Of a stretch of DNA of 54,596 bases, positions 1 through 7,097 are shown piece after piece. How positions within the stretch are numbered: position 1 is the first letter of the stretch; every line of letters begins with the position of its first letter. The notes beneath the pieces were generated by a model, which saw nothing but the letters and a program-made list of their open reading frames with translations, did not search any database and was not told where the DNA came from. Source of the DNA: Gammaproteobacteria bacterium (lineage in GTDB: Bacteria > Pseudomonadota > Gammaproteobacteria > DSM-16500); NCBI GenBank assembly GCA_013287025.1, contig JABDEN010000005.1:1-54596 (forward strand), read 5' to 3'. Made by a program: the position numbers and the translations under genes.

Positions 1-1
1 C

Positions 2-61
2 GAAGCCGTCCGACTGGCTTTAGTCAATGAAGCGGGTCAATTGAAGGGTAGTGCCAGTTAA
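2..61 (+). CDS. 3' end of a gene entering from the left
   Basis: The first bases read open in one plus-strand frame for 19 codons and end at a TAA (59-61). The tail peptide is Ala/Leu-rich with charged residues (begins EAVRLALVNE), which looks like real coding sequence, but it is too short to assign to a family. It lies about 100 bases ahead of the XRE gene. Only the fragment is visible. Confidence 0.4.
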   Translation, partial: EAVRLALVNEAGQLKGSAS

Positions 62-101
62 TATTTAACTTTCTCATTTTTAACCCTCCTTTCCTTTCAT
101 T

Positions 102-124
102 TTTTACACTCTTTTAGTGTAAAA
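102..124. promoter_or_regulatory. perfect 9-bp inverted repeat, probable operator
   Basis: Positions 102-110 (TTTTACACT) are exactly complementary to 116-124 (AGTGTAAAA), with a 5-base spacer. The repeat ends 33 bases before the start of the XRE regulator, where an autoregulatory operator is expected. There is no T-run after it that would make it a good terminator for the upstream gene. The role as operator is inferred from position. Confidence 0.5.
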
Positions 125-157
125 TATAAGGATGAATTTAAACAATGGTGAACAAGC

Positions 158-457
158 ATGAGTACTAATGCAAAGCGATATTTAGAAAAAACACGAGGAA
201 AATTGACGCTTGGGCAAGCTATTCGTTCGATACGTCTTTGTGAGGAACAAAGCCAAACGGTTTTTGCAAAAAAATTACAAATATCCACCCAATATCTATG
301 TGATTTAGAGCATGATCGTAAAAGTGTTAGCCCCAAAAAAGCTTTAAGAATTGCAGAAATATTAGGTTATGCTCCCGAACAATTTGTGGCTTTAGCGATA
401 CAAGATTCTCTTAATCGTGAGCACATTCACATGCTTGTTGAAATTAAGGTAGCTTAA
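158..457 (+). CDS. XRE-family helix-turn-helix regulator (antitoxin-like)
   Basis: A 99-residue DNA-binding protein. Residues about 20-75 form a Cro/CI-type helix-turn-helix: an AIRSIRLCEEQSQTVFAKKL helix pair, the turn at LQISTQYLCDLE, and the helix ALRIAEILGY. A short tail follows. Family members are stand-alone repressors or antitoxins of HigA/HipB type. No toxin gene sits beside it; the convergent neighbour is a broken antitoxin. An inverted repeat just upstream suggests autorepression. The start ATG has only a weak ribosome binding site (GGTGAACAAGC). Confident on the fold, unsure on the role. Confidence 0.8.
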   Translation: MSTNAKRYLEKTRGKLTLGQAIRSIRLCEEQSQTVFAKKLQISTQYLCDLEHDRKSVSPKKALRIAEILGYAPEQFVALAIQDSLNREHIHMLVEIKVA

Positions 458-478
458 ATTTTATTACCAAAATAACCC

Positions 479-658
479 TCAGCCTTGTGCTTCGGCAATA
501 TGACGTAAAGCTAATAAAAAAGCTTTCAAATCACCATCTTTTTGGTATTCAACTAGTGCAACTTGTAAATATGTTGCAGATTCTTTTTTATCTTTTAAAG
601 AATGAATTAACCATTCTTCATAGTTACCAGTAGCTTGTCGAATTTTTTGTTTAGTCAT
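479..658 (-). pseudogene. truncated HigA-type (addiction module antidote) protein
   Basis: A 59-codon reading frame (ATG at 658, TGA at 479-481). It encodes the N-terminal half of the 'probable addiction module antidote' family: the NYEEWLIHSLKDKKESATYLQ segment, minus a break, then ALVEYQKDGDLKAF and LLALRHIAEAQG. Full-length members are about 100 residues and continue into an XRE helix-turn-helix. Here the TGA falls exactly where that helix-turn-helix should begin, and the downstream sequence does not encode it in any obvious way. No toxin partner is visible. Probably a decayed toxin-antitoxin remnant. Confidence 0.6.
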
Positions 659-795
659 ATAAGCATGATCCTGATGAATGACTTAATTACCTATATTCAA
701 AACACAGATACTTCAAAACGATGTACGATTTAATAGCATTGTCAGCTTATGTAATGAAAAAATCAGCGTCGGCAAGAAAAGTTGGGGCTAAGCCT

Positions 796-1659
796 CTATT
801 CATGCGTGAGGCTCAATACTCTTTTTAATTTTACCATCGCATTTTTTTCTAACTGGCGGATGCGTTCGGCGGAGACTTGATATTTATCAGCTAATTCCTG
901 CAGTGTGGATTTTTCGTCATTTAACCAACGGGCGGCGAGAATTTCTTGGCTTCGCGTATCCAATTGATGTAGCGCGGCGTGAAGGGAATTTTCTGATTTT
1001 TCTGACCAATTATCCGACATAATTTCTGTTTCGGGATTATATCGATGATCTTCTAAATATCCTGCGGGGATTTTAGGGGTAAATTCTTCATCGTCATCTG
1101 GGTGACTTTCGAATGGCATATCTGAATTATTTAAACGCATTTCCATTTCGCGCACGGTTTCGGGTTTGACCCCGAGATCTTCGGCAACTTGGTTAATTTC
1201 TTCGTTAGTAAACCAGCCTAAGCGTTTTTTCATGGTGCGTAAATTAAAGAAAAGTTTGCGCTGGGCTTTAGTGGTTGCAACTTTCACGATACGCCAATTG
1301 CGCAGAATATATTCATGCATCTCAGCTTTAATCCAGTGGACCGCAAAGGTAACCAGTCGCACACCCACTTCTGGATTGAAACGACGAACGGCTTTCATTA
1401 AACCAATATTGCCTTCTTGAATTAAATCCGCGAGCGGAAGCCCATAACCCATATAACCCTTCGCAATGCGAACGACATAACGTGCATGCGCTAAAACGAG
1501 TTGTTTTGCCGCATTAAGATCATTATGTTGTTGTAATCGGATGGCAAGATCTTGTTCTTCATCAAGCTTAAGCAACGGGATTTGATTCACGTGGCTGATA
1601 TAAGCATCCAGGCTATTGATGGGTAAACGAATGTCTAATGTTTGTAAGTTAGTGTTCAT
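796..1659 (-). CDS. rpoH: RNA polymerase heat-shock sigma factor sigma-32
   Basis: A 287-residue sigma-70 family protein of normal RpoH length. Region 2 is clear ([19 protein letters not shown], then [18 protein letters not shown]), followed by the RpoH box around QRKLFFNLR, which separates sigma-32 from RpoD/RpoS. Region 4 carries the helix-turn-helix [18 protein letters not shown]. It directs transcription of chaperone and protease genes after heat shock. It follows ftsY on the same strand, 65 bases downstream, and a perfect CIRCE element lies in the gap, so control by the HrcA repressor is likely. The -10-like ftsX/ftsE genes usually found between ftsY and rpoH are absent. Confidence 0.97.
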   Translation of the reverse strand: MNTNLQTLDIRLPINSLDAYISHVNQIPLLKLDEEQDLAIRLQQHNDLNAAKQLVLAHARYVVRIAKGYMGYGLPLADLIQEGNIGLMKAVRRFNPEVGVRLVTFAVHWIKAEMHEYILRNWRIVKVATTKAQRKLFFNLRTMKKRLGWFTNEEINQVAEDLGVKPETVREMEMRLNNSDMPFESHPDDDEEFTPKIPAGYLEDHRYNPETEIMSDNWSEKSENSLHAALHQLDTRSQEILAARWLNDEKSTLQELADKYQVSAERIRQLEKNAMVKLKRVLSLTHE

Positions 1660-1701
1660 TATCTAGTTTTATTCCCTATTTTTTAAGGATTAAAACCTAT
1701 T

Positions 1702-1728
1702 TTAGCACTCTTTTATCGAGAGTGCTAA
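1702..1728. promoter_or_regulatory. CIRCE element (HrcA operator) in front of rpoH
   Basis: Perfect match to the CIRCE consensus: TTAGCACTC (1702-1710), nine-base spacer, GAGTGCTAA (1720-1728). CIRCE is the binding site of HrcA, the repressor of groESL and dnaK operons in many bacteria. Here it lies 43-69 bases upstream of the rpoH start and overlaps the ftsY stop codon (1725-1727), so it would control a promoter serving rpoH. It could also form a hairpin in the RNA. No groESL or dnaK gene is nearby. Confidence 0.9.
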
Positions 1729-2744
1729 TCTTCTGAATGGGTTTCAGGCATTTCGAATAAAGCAGAAATAAAAGCGTCCGCCTCGAAAGGTCGCAAGTCA
1801 TCAATGCCTTCGCCAACGCCAATAAAACGAATGGGAAGCTTCATTTGTTTTGCGATCGCGAAAATAATACCGCCTTTTGCCGTGCCGTCTAATTTGGTCA
1901 CGATAAGTCCAGTGAGACCAATGGCCTCGTGAAATTGCTTGGCTTGGTTAATGGCGTTTTGACCGATGCTCGCATCTAAAACCAATAAGGTTTCATGGGG
2001 CGCCGTCGAGTCAAGTTTAGCGAGTACGCGGGTGACTTTTTTTAATTCCTGCATTAAATTCGTTTGGGTATGCAACCGTCCCGCGGTGTCAGCAATCAGT
2101 ACTTCGATTTTACGCGCTTTGGCGGATTCCATGGCATCATAAATGACAGCGGCCGTATCGGCGCCTGGTTGTTGGGCAACGACGGGAATATCATTGCGCT
2201 CCCCCCAAATTTGGAGTTGTTCAATGGCAGCTGCACGGAAGGTATCGCCAGCAGCAAGCATCACAGTTTTTTTATCTTCTGTTAAATAATGTGCAATTTT
2301 GCCAATCGTTGTGGTTTTCCCTGATCCATTAATACCCACCACCAAAATCACAAAAGGGTTGTCATTTTTTGGTATAATTAAAGGTACTTGGCAAGGTTGT
2401 AAAATAGCTAGCATATCCTCTCGCAAGGTCGCGAGCGCCGCTTTCGGGTTGTCTAATTCTTTTCGATTTAATTTTTGGGTTAAATGATCAATTAACTGTT
2501 TGGTGGCATCTACACCGACATCGGCGGTTAATAATTGTGTTTCAATAAGTTCAATCACATCTTTATCTAGGACTTTTTTGCCGAGAATTAAATTAGCAAT
2601 CCCTGTCGTTAAATGGTTACGCGTTTTTGTCAAACCCGCTTTTAATCTCGCAAAAAAACCCGGCGCTTTTTCAGTTTTTTCGATTTTCTCGTCAGTTTTT
2701 TCCGAAGTGGGAGTGTCTTTTTTTCGTTTTAAAAAATTTAACAT
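1725..2744 (-). CDS. ftsY: signal recognition particle receptor FtsY
   Basis: A 339-residue SRP-family GTPase that receives ribosome-SRP complexes at the inner membrane. The N-terminal 25 residues are Lys/Glu/Thr-rich, a shortened version of the acidic A domain; the N domain follows (RLKAGLTKTRNHL). The GTPase domain has the P-loop GINGSGKTTTIGKIA (near residue 137), DTFRAAA, DTAGR and TKLDGTAKGG. It diverges from rsmD, with about 72 bases between the starts. The stop codon sits inside the CIRCE palindrome. Confidence 0.97.
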   Translation of the reverse strand: MLNFLKRKKDTPTSEKTDEKIEKTEKAPGFFARLKAGLTKTRNHLTTGIANLILGKKVLDKDVIELIETQLLTADVGVDATKQLIDHLTQKLNRKELDNPKAALATLREDMLAILQPCQVPLIIPKNDNPFVILVVGINGSGKTTTIGKIAHYLTEDKKTVMLAAGDTFRAAAIEQLQIWGERNDIPVVAQQPGADTAAVIYDAMESAKARKIEVLIADTAGRLHTQTNLMQELKKVTRVLAKLDSTAPHETLLVLDASIGQNAINQAKQFHEAIGLTGLIVTKLDGTAKGGIIFAIAKQMKLPIRFIGVGEGIDDLRPFEADAFISALFEMPETHSED

Positions 2745-2816
2745 CGCTTTTCCTTTCTAAATTAGGCTTGTATATTAGCAAAGGCCAAGCGTTCCGTAAA
2801 ATGAGGTAAAAAGATC

Positions 2817-3371
2817 ATGAGGGGTGAAGTTCGAATTATTGGGGGTGAATTCCGTGGGCGGAAGCTAAAAATTCCAGAAATATTGCATCTTCGACCCACG
2901 CCTGATCGCGTACGGGAAACCTTATTTAATTGGATCGCACCCGTTTTGCCGGGAGCGCATTGTTTAGATGCGTTTACGGGGAGTGGTGTTTTAGGATTCG
3001 AAGCCATTTCTCGAGGGGCGGCACATGTTGTGATGGTGGATGAATCACTTACGGTTGTGAAGTTAATTCAAGAAGAACTTGAACTTTTTAATATAAAAAA
3101 CGCAGAAATATATCAAGCGTCTTTACCAAGGCAATTAAAAAAACCCGAAAAATTATTCGATATCGTTTTTTTAGATCCCCCCTTTCAAACCGATTTGTTA
3201 AAAAGTATGAGTATTTACCTTGAGGAAAATGGGTTTTTGAGCCCTCATGCGCTGATTTATTTGGAAGCGAAAACGATGTTGACAGAAAAAGATATTCCAG
3301 CTAACTGGGAAATCATTCGCAGCAAAAAAGCAGGGCAGGTGGCGTATCATTTGGCGAGAAGATTGGTATAA
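2817..3371 (+). CDS. rsmD: 16S rRNA (guanine966-N2)-methyltransferase
   Basis: A 184-residue SAM-dependent methyltransferase that modifies G966 of 16S rRNA during 30S assembly. The family signature is present: RIIGGEFRGRKL at the N-terminus, RPTPDRVRETLFNWI, motif I LDAFTGSGVLGFEAISRGA, and the catalytic motif IVFLDPPF. The ATG has a GAGG ribosome binding site. It is divergent from ftsY, the common arrangement in Gammaproteobacteria, and is followed 38 bases on by trpS. Confidence 0.95.
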   Translation: MRGEVRIIGGEFRGRKLKIPEILHLRPTPDRVRETLFNWIAPVLPGAHCLDAFTGSGVLGFEAISRGAAHVVMVDESLTVVKLIQEELELFNIKNAEIYQASLPRQLKKPEKLFDIVFLDPPFQTDLLKSMSIYLEENGFLSPHALIYLEAKTMLTEKDIPANWEIIRSKKAGQVAYHLARRLV

Positions 3372-3409
3372 TCGGAACACTTGATTTTTCTCTAAAATAT
3401 TGAGACGAC

Positions 3410-4477
3410 ATGGTGAAAACAAAACCACGATTATTAACCGGCGATACACCCACCGGGCGATTGCACTTAGGGCATTATGTTGGATCGCTCGAAAATCGAA
3501 TTGCGTTACAAAACGATTATGATTGTTATTTCATTATCGCGAATATCCATGCTTTTACCACGCGTTCGGATAAACCCGCGGAAATTCATCAAAGCGTGAT
3601 TGATATTGCGATGGATTATTTAGCCGCTGGTATTGACCCCGCGAAATCCACCATTTTTATTCAATCAGACATTCCTGCGATTGCAGAGCTCACTTATTTT
3701 TTTAGCATGTTGTTGCCTTTGGCGCGAGTGATGCGAAATCCCACGATTAAAGATGAAATTCGCGATAAAAAATTAGGGGATAATTATCCTTTTGGATTTT
3801 TACTTTATGCAGTCGGTCAAGTGGCAGACATTTTAGCGTTTCGCCCGGACATTGTGCCGGTGGGCGAGGATCAAATTCCGCATATCGAAATGACGCGTGA
3901 AGTCGCCCGAAAATTTAATCAGTTATATTGCGGTGTCGATCCGCATACGGAAGATAAGGATTATTTAAACGCAGGTGGGTTGTTTCCGATTGTTGAAACC
4001 AAATTGGGTCGCCAAAAACGGTTGGTTGGCACCACGCCTCCTGATGAGAATGGTAACCTATTAAAAATGTCAAAATCACTGCATAACGCTATCTTTTTAA
4101 GTGATGATGCCGATACGATTGTCAAAAAAGTGATGGGAATGTACACCGATCCCAAACGATTAAAAGCAAGCGATCCAGGGTCCACTGAAAATAATCCGTT
4201 ATGGATTTTTCATGATACTTTTAATCCTGATACCGCATGGGTTAATGATGCTAAAGCGCGTTACCGAGAAGGAAAGATTGGCGATGTGGAGTGTAAAAAA
4301 CGTTTAATCGAGGTGCTCGAAAATCTGATTAAACCAATACGTGAACGTCGCGCGCATTTTATGGATGATGAATCAGAAGTCATTAAAATATTGAAAAATG
4401 GGGCAGAAAAAGCGAATATGGTGGCGATGGAGACGCTAAAATTGGCCAAAATCGCCATGAAACAAAATTATTTTTAG
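3410..4477 (+). CDS. trpS: tryptophanyl-tRNA synthetase
   Basis: A 355-residue class I aminoacyl-tRNA synthetase that charges tRNA-Trp. The HIGH-type motif is HLGH in TPTGRLHLGHYVGSLE near the N-terminus, and the KMSKS loop is intact (LLKMSKSLHNAIFL, about residue 222). The domain order and length fit bacterial TrpS. It follows rsmD on the same strand and the start is an ATG at 3410. Confidence 0.97.
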   Translation: MVKTKPRLLTGDTPTGRLHLGHYVGSLENRIALQNDYDCYFIIANIHAFTTRSDKPAEIHQSVIDIAMDYLAAGIDPAKSTIFIQSDIPAIAELTYFFSMLLPLARVMRNPTIKDEIRDKKLGDNYPFGFLLYAVGQVADILAFRPDIVPVGEDQIPHIEMTREVARKFNQLYCGVDPHTEDKDYLNAGGLFPIVETKLGRQKRLVGTTPPDENGNLLKMSKSLHNAIFLSDDADTIVKKVMGMYTDPKRLKASDPGSTENNPLWIFHDTFNPDTAWVNDAKARYREGKIGDVECKKRLIEVLENLIKPIRERRAHFMDDESEVIKILKNGAEKANMVAMETLKLAKIAMKQNYF

Positions 4478-4530
4478 TACTATACTTATAACAAATAGAT
4501 AAAGGCTGAAACCAAAACGAGGTGTATATC

Positions 4531-4833
4531 ATGATTAAATTCAATGATTTAAAAAAAATGGGAGAAGATTTTCTTGATTCTGCAAAATCTGTAAAATTTC
4601 AGGAAGTGATGGATAAGTTCAAAAAAAAGGAAGTAGTGCTGACTGATGAAGTTGCAGAAAAAGTGAATCAAGATTTGCAAAAAACTTTAGAAACCCTTGC
4701 AAATTTACAAAAATCGCAAGCCGAAACGTTGCATCAATTACAGCATCAAGTGGATGATCTTTTACAATTTCTCGATCATTTCCAAAATAAAACGAACCTT
4801 AAAGGAACAGAAGAACATGAACCCAAAGAATGA
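4531..4833 (+). CDS. small coiled-coil protein, unknown function
   Basis: A 100-residue acidic/basic helical protein not recognised as a known family. I start it at the ATG at 4531, which has a GAGG site (4519-4522) at good distance; an in-frame GTG at 4522 lies inside that site. Residues about 45-90 form a heptad-like Leu/Gln-rich coiled coil (QKTLETLANLQKSQAETLHQ). No signal peptide or membrane segment is seen. Its last 17 bases overlap the next small gene, implying translational coupling with that membrane peptide. Confidence 0.7.
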   Translation: MIKFNDLKKMGEDFLDSAKSVKFQEVMDKFKKKEVVLTDEVAEKVNQDLQKTLETLANLQKSQAETLHQLQHQVDDLLQFLDHFQNKTNLKGTEEHEPKE

Positions 4834-4939
4834 AGATTTAATGGAATACCGAACTTTAAAATTACCTTTGTTAAAGTTGATGTCGTTGCTTGCTGTTTTA
4901 GGTGTTGCGGCAACGCTTTTGTTGCATTACTTTTTTTAA
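4817..4939 (+). CDS. 40-residue single-pass membrane protein
   Basis: An ATG at 4817 within the end of the preceding gene, preceded by AAGGA (4802-4806), opens a 40-codon frame. The product has a charged N-terminus (MNPKNEDLMEYR) and one hydrophobic helix (LLKLMSLLAVLGVAATLLLHYFF, minus its ends) running to the C-terminus. This is the pattern of a small inner-membrane protein, probably a partner of the coiled-coil protein encoded just before. No family is recognised. Confidence 0.6.
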   Translation: MNPKNEDLMEYRTLKLPLLKLMSLLAVLGVAATLLLHYFF

Positions 4940-4956
4940 TGGTGATGTTTTTAATG

Positions 4957-4997
4957 ACGCTGTCATGGAAGCGGAAAGCATGCTGGCATGACAGCGT
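4957..4997. terminator. tgtcatg-type hairpin repeat, possible terminator
   Basis: ACGCTGTCATG (4957-4967) pairs with CATGACAGCGT (4987-4997). The right half (gcatgctggcatgaca) matches the dispersed hairpin repeat seen at 11487, 20611, 37267 and 38994. It follows the trpS-small gene group and could act as a terminator, though no clear T-run follows. Confidence 0.45.
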
Positions 4998-5064
4998 TAA
5001 GTAGGGGAATGGTTATTTCTTGTATAATAAAAAATAATGATAAAAAACAGAATAAAACCGAGAA

Positions 5065-5199
5065 TTAACTCGTAGAATTTTGCATCGCATTGGAAATTAA
5101 ATATTCCACTAAATCAATTTGTTCTTGTGCCGGCTTATCATTGCCGAGATATTCAATAAGCTCAATGGCGAGGAAATTATTTTGGTCAAGTCGTTCCAT
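5065..5199 (-). CDS. 44-residue acidic peptide, unknown
   Basis: ATG at 5199 with an upstream AGGATCTT ribosome binding site on the minus strand and TAA at 5065-5067. The product is acidic and helical (contains AIELIEYLGNDKPAQEQIDLV, shortened) with no signal or membrane segment. It diverges from the YcaO cluster that starts at 5353. The good start context and codon pattern support a real gene; no family is recognised. Confidence 0.5.
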   Translation of the reverse strand: MERLDQNNFLAIELIEYLGNDKPAQEQIDLVEYLISNAMQNSTS

Positions 5200-5352
5200 A
5201 AGATCCTATTCTCATTTTTTGTGCCGGGTTCCATATGAAAACACGATGGTAAAAGTTTTAATAGATGAAAATATATAAGCGAATTTTATCCCATAAATTT
5301 TACATATAAAAAAACTATGATAAAATCGGCAAAAAATGAGGAGAAGTAAAAA

Positions 5353-6672
5353 ATGAGCTCGGCATCCTATGAAGAAACACGTTGGGATGAAGTGAGGGAA
5401 AAGGTACAAAAAGTCAATCCCGGTTTTGCAGACGTGGTAGATAAAATCAAATCGAAAAACGATTATCCACTTTTTAAAGTTCGTTATCCTTTTGGTAGTA
5501 GTATCATTGACACGGGAAAGTTCCAATTTCCCCTTTCAGACGGCTCTCTTGCGCCAATGGATCATCCTGGAATCCCAGATCGTGTTCGACAAGAACTCGG
5601 CTATCACAACGGTCATATTCCTCTAGGAATGGTGTTAGATCGATCTGTTGAATTATTTATGCGAACAGAAAATCGTGTCATTCCATTTAATTTGATTAAA
5701 GCCGGACGATTAGTCGGTTTAACCTTTGTATTAAGCCCCGTGCATGTATGGCCGCAAGCATGGCATATGACATCCGGTGCACGTTCGATTTTTGTTTTAC
5801 CCAAAATAACCGATATTCATAATCATCGAAAATTGTGTCGTGAACGTAAGATTAAAATGCCGCTTGCCCGTGATCTTCGCACACATTGGTCATTATTAAC
5901 TAAAATGGCAGCGGATGAGAATTTTTCCCAAAAGTGGCATACCGAAATCCTTTTTTTCTCAAAAAATTGGATAGACAACAAAAAAAATGATAATTGGTTG
6001 CGTTTCAATTATTTTTTGTATAAAGATGGATGGGCTGCGATTGAGTACATGCTGACAAAAACCATGCATGATCATATTTGGGATATTTTGATTCGTGAAT
6101 TAACACAATACGAAGTAAAAGCAAGCCCTTTTATCATCGATGTGACGAAATATATCATCATGGTAGGTCTTGGCGCGGTCCCCGGATTTTCACCGGCAAT
6201 TAATGATGATGAAGCGCCTATTTGTGGATTACAGGAAGACTTTATTCAGCATTATGGCTTAAAAAATTATGCGCCAACGATTATGATTCCGCATCATTTT
6301 TCCGTCGAAAATAAGCGTCCGGTGTACTGGTCTCTTGCAATGCCAACCCATTTTGAATCAACCGTTAAGCCGAAAACCTTGACAAGTACGATGGTGACAT
6401 TGCGGGAAATTCGTGAAATGATGTTTCATTTCAAACAGACCATGTTAAAATATTCGAAAACAAGAGATACCAATACTTCTACAGAGGAATTTTTGAATAA
6501 AGTACGTTTCGATTTTTTTCACAGCGAACCTGATGCAGAAGGTCAAATACGTTTAAGTTTAGAAATGCCAAAAGAAGACAACTCACTTACATTTTGTTCA
6601 CAAAATATGGTTCGTCGATTTTCTGATGTCAGCCCTTTTGTGCGCGGATGTGTGCGTTTTAATACTATCTAA
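5353..6672 (+). CDS. unrecognised 439-residue protein, first gene of YcaO/TfuA cluster
   Basis: A 439-residue soluble protein with a strong GAGGAG ribosome binding site (5338-5343). I do not recognise the family. No signal peptide, membrane helix or standard nucleotide-binding loop is seen. Visible landmarks are aromatic/His-rich stretches such as LSPVHVWPQAWHMTSGAR (about residues 126-143), MHDHIWDILIRE (about 237-248) and a Pro-rich IPHHFSVENKRPVYW segment (about 315-330). It is 20 bases upstream of the 42-aa peptide gene and on the same strand as the sulfur carrier, E1, YcaO and TfuA genes, so it may be the modified substrate, a partner/scaffold or an accessory enzyme. Function open. Confidence 0.85.
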   Translation: MSSASYEETRWDEVREKVQKVNPGFADVVDKIKSKNDYPLFKVRYPFGSSIIDTGKFQFPLSDGSLAPMDHPGIPDRVRQELGYHNGHIPLGMVLDRSVELFMRTENRVIPFNLIKAGRLVGLTFVLSPVHVWPQAWHMTSGARSIFVLPKITDIHNHRKLCRERKIKMPLARDLRTHWSLLTKMAADENFSQKWHTEILFFSKNWIDNKKNDNWLRFNYFLYKDGWAAIEYMLTKTMHDHIWDILIRELTQYEVKASPFIIDVTKYIIMVGLGAVPGFSPAINDDEAPICGLQEDFIQHYGLKNYAPTIMIPHHFSVENKRPVYWSLAMPTHFESTVKPKTLTSTMVTLREIREMMFHFKQTMLKYSKTRDTNTSTEEFLNKVRFDFFHSEPDAEGQIRLSLEMPKEDNSLTFCSQNMVRRFSDVSPFVRGCVRFNTI

Positions 6673-6692
6673 TTCAACCTTAGGAGAAAATC

Positions 6693-6821
6693 ATGACCGA
6701 AAATGTAATTAAAATTGAGGCGATAACAGAAATAAGTGTGCAAGAATCGATTGAAAATTCAACCGCAGTTGCTGCCAATATTATTTCAAGTATTGAAAAT
6801 AATTCTCTCGATTTAACTTAA
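6693..6821 (+). CDS. 42-residue peptide, candidate YcaO/TfuA precursor
   Basis: ATG at 6693 with an AGGAG site (6682-6686) and TAA at 6819-6821. The product begins MTENVIKIEAITEISVQE, is acidic in its first half, and ends with a Ser/Asn/Ile/Ala-rich stretch (STAVAANIISSIENNSLDLT). It has no Cys. Size, good ribosome binding site and position directly before the sulfur carrier gene fit a ribosomally made peptide substrate with leader and core. No similarity to a named precursor family is recognised; it could instead be a small accessory protein. The role is inference from context. Confidence 0.6.
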   Translation: MTENVIKIEAITEISVQESIENSTAVAANIISSIENNSLDLT

Positions 6822-6836
6822 TTGATTGGTATTTTT

Positions 6837-7094
6837 ATGGCTTTTGTGCGAATACCAAGTGTTTTAATGAAATGGATAAATCCTGCGGAAAAATTGAATA
6901 TCGCGGGTGATACCGTGAGTGTTGTGTTGCAAAATCTTTTTTTGGATTATCCTTCGCTTAAGCCATTCATATTTCCATCTGATGCGTTATCTCCGTTTAT
7001 TAATATTTATGTCAATCGCTCACCCGCGCTTCTTTCAAACGCAGTTAAAGAAAATGATGAAATTGATATTGTAGCTGCGCTTTCCGGAGGATAA
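6837..7094 (+). CDS. MoaD/ThiS-like sulfur-carrier protein
   Basis: An 85-residue beta-grasp protein (start ATG 6837; an in-frame TTG at 6822 directly abuts the previous stop). The C-terminus IDIVAALSGG ends in Gly-Gly, the hallmark of ThiS, MoaD and CysO, whose terminal Gly is adenylated and turned into a thiocarboxylate. The internal FINIYVNRSPA and VKENDEIDIV segments fit MoaD. The dedicated E1 gene follows directly, and YcaO and TfuA genes lie downstream, so it probably supplies sulfur to them rather than to molybdopterin or thiamine. The last two Gly codons double as the ribosome binding site of the next gene. Confidence 0.85.
   Translation: MAFVRIPSVLMKWINPAEKLNIAGDTVSVVLQNLFLDYPSLKPFIFPSDALSPFINIYVNRSPALLSNAVKENDEIDIVAALSGG
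7086..7090 (+). promoter_or_regulatory. ribosome binding site inside the Gly-Gly codons
   Basis: GGAGG at 7086-7090 precedes the TTG start of the E1 gene (7098) by seven bases. The same bases are the final Gly-Gly codons of the sulfur carrier (GGA GGA TAA). This site decides the TTG start. Confidence 0.75.
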
Positions 7095-7097
7095 TTT

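Noticed and set aside
2500..2760. Plus-strand frames opposite ftsY
   Set aside because: Antisense to a certain gene with all GTPase motifs; composition is that of a shadow.
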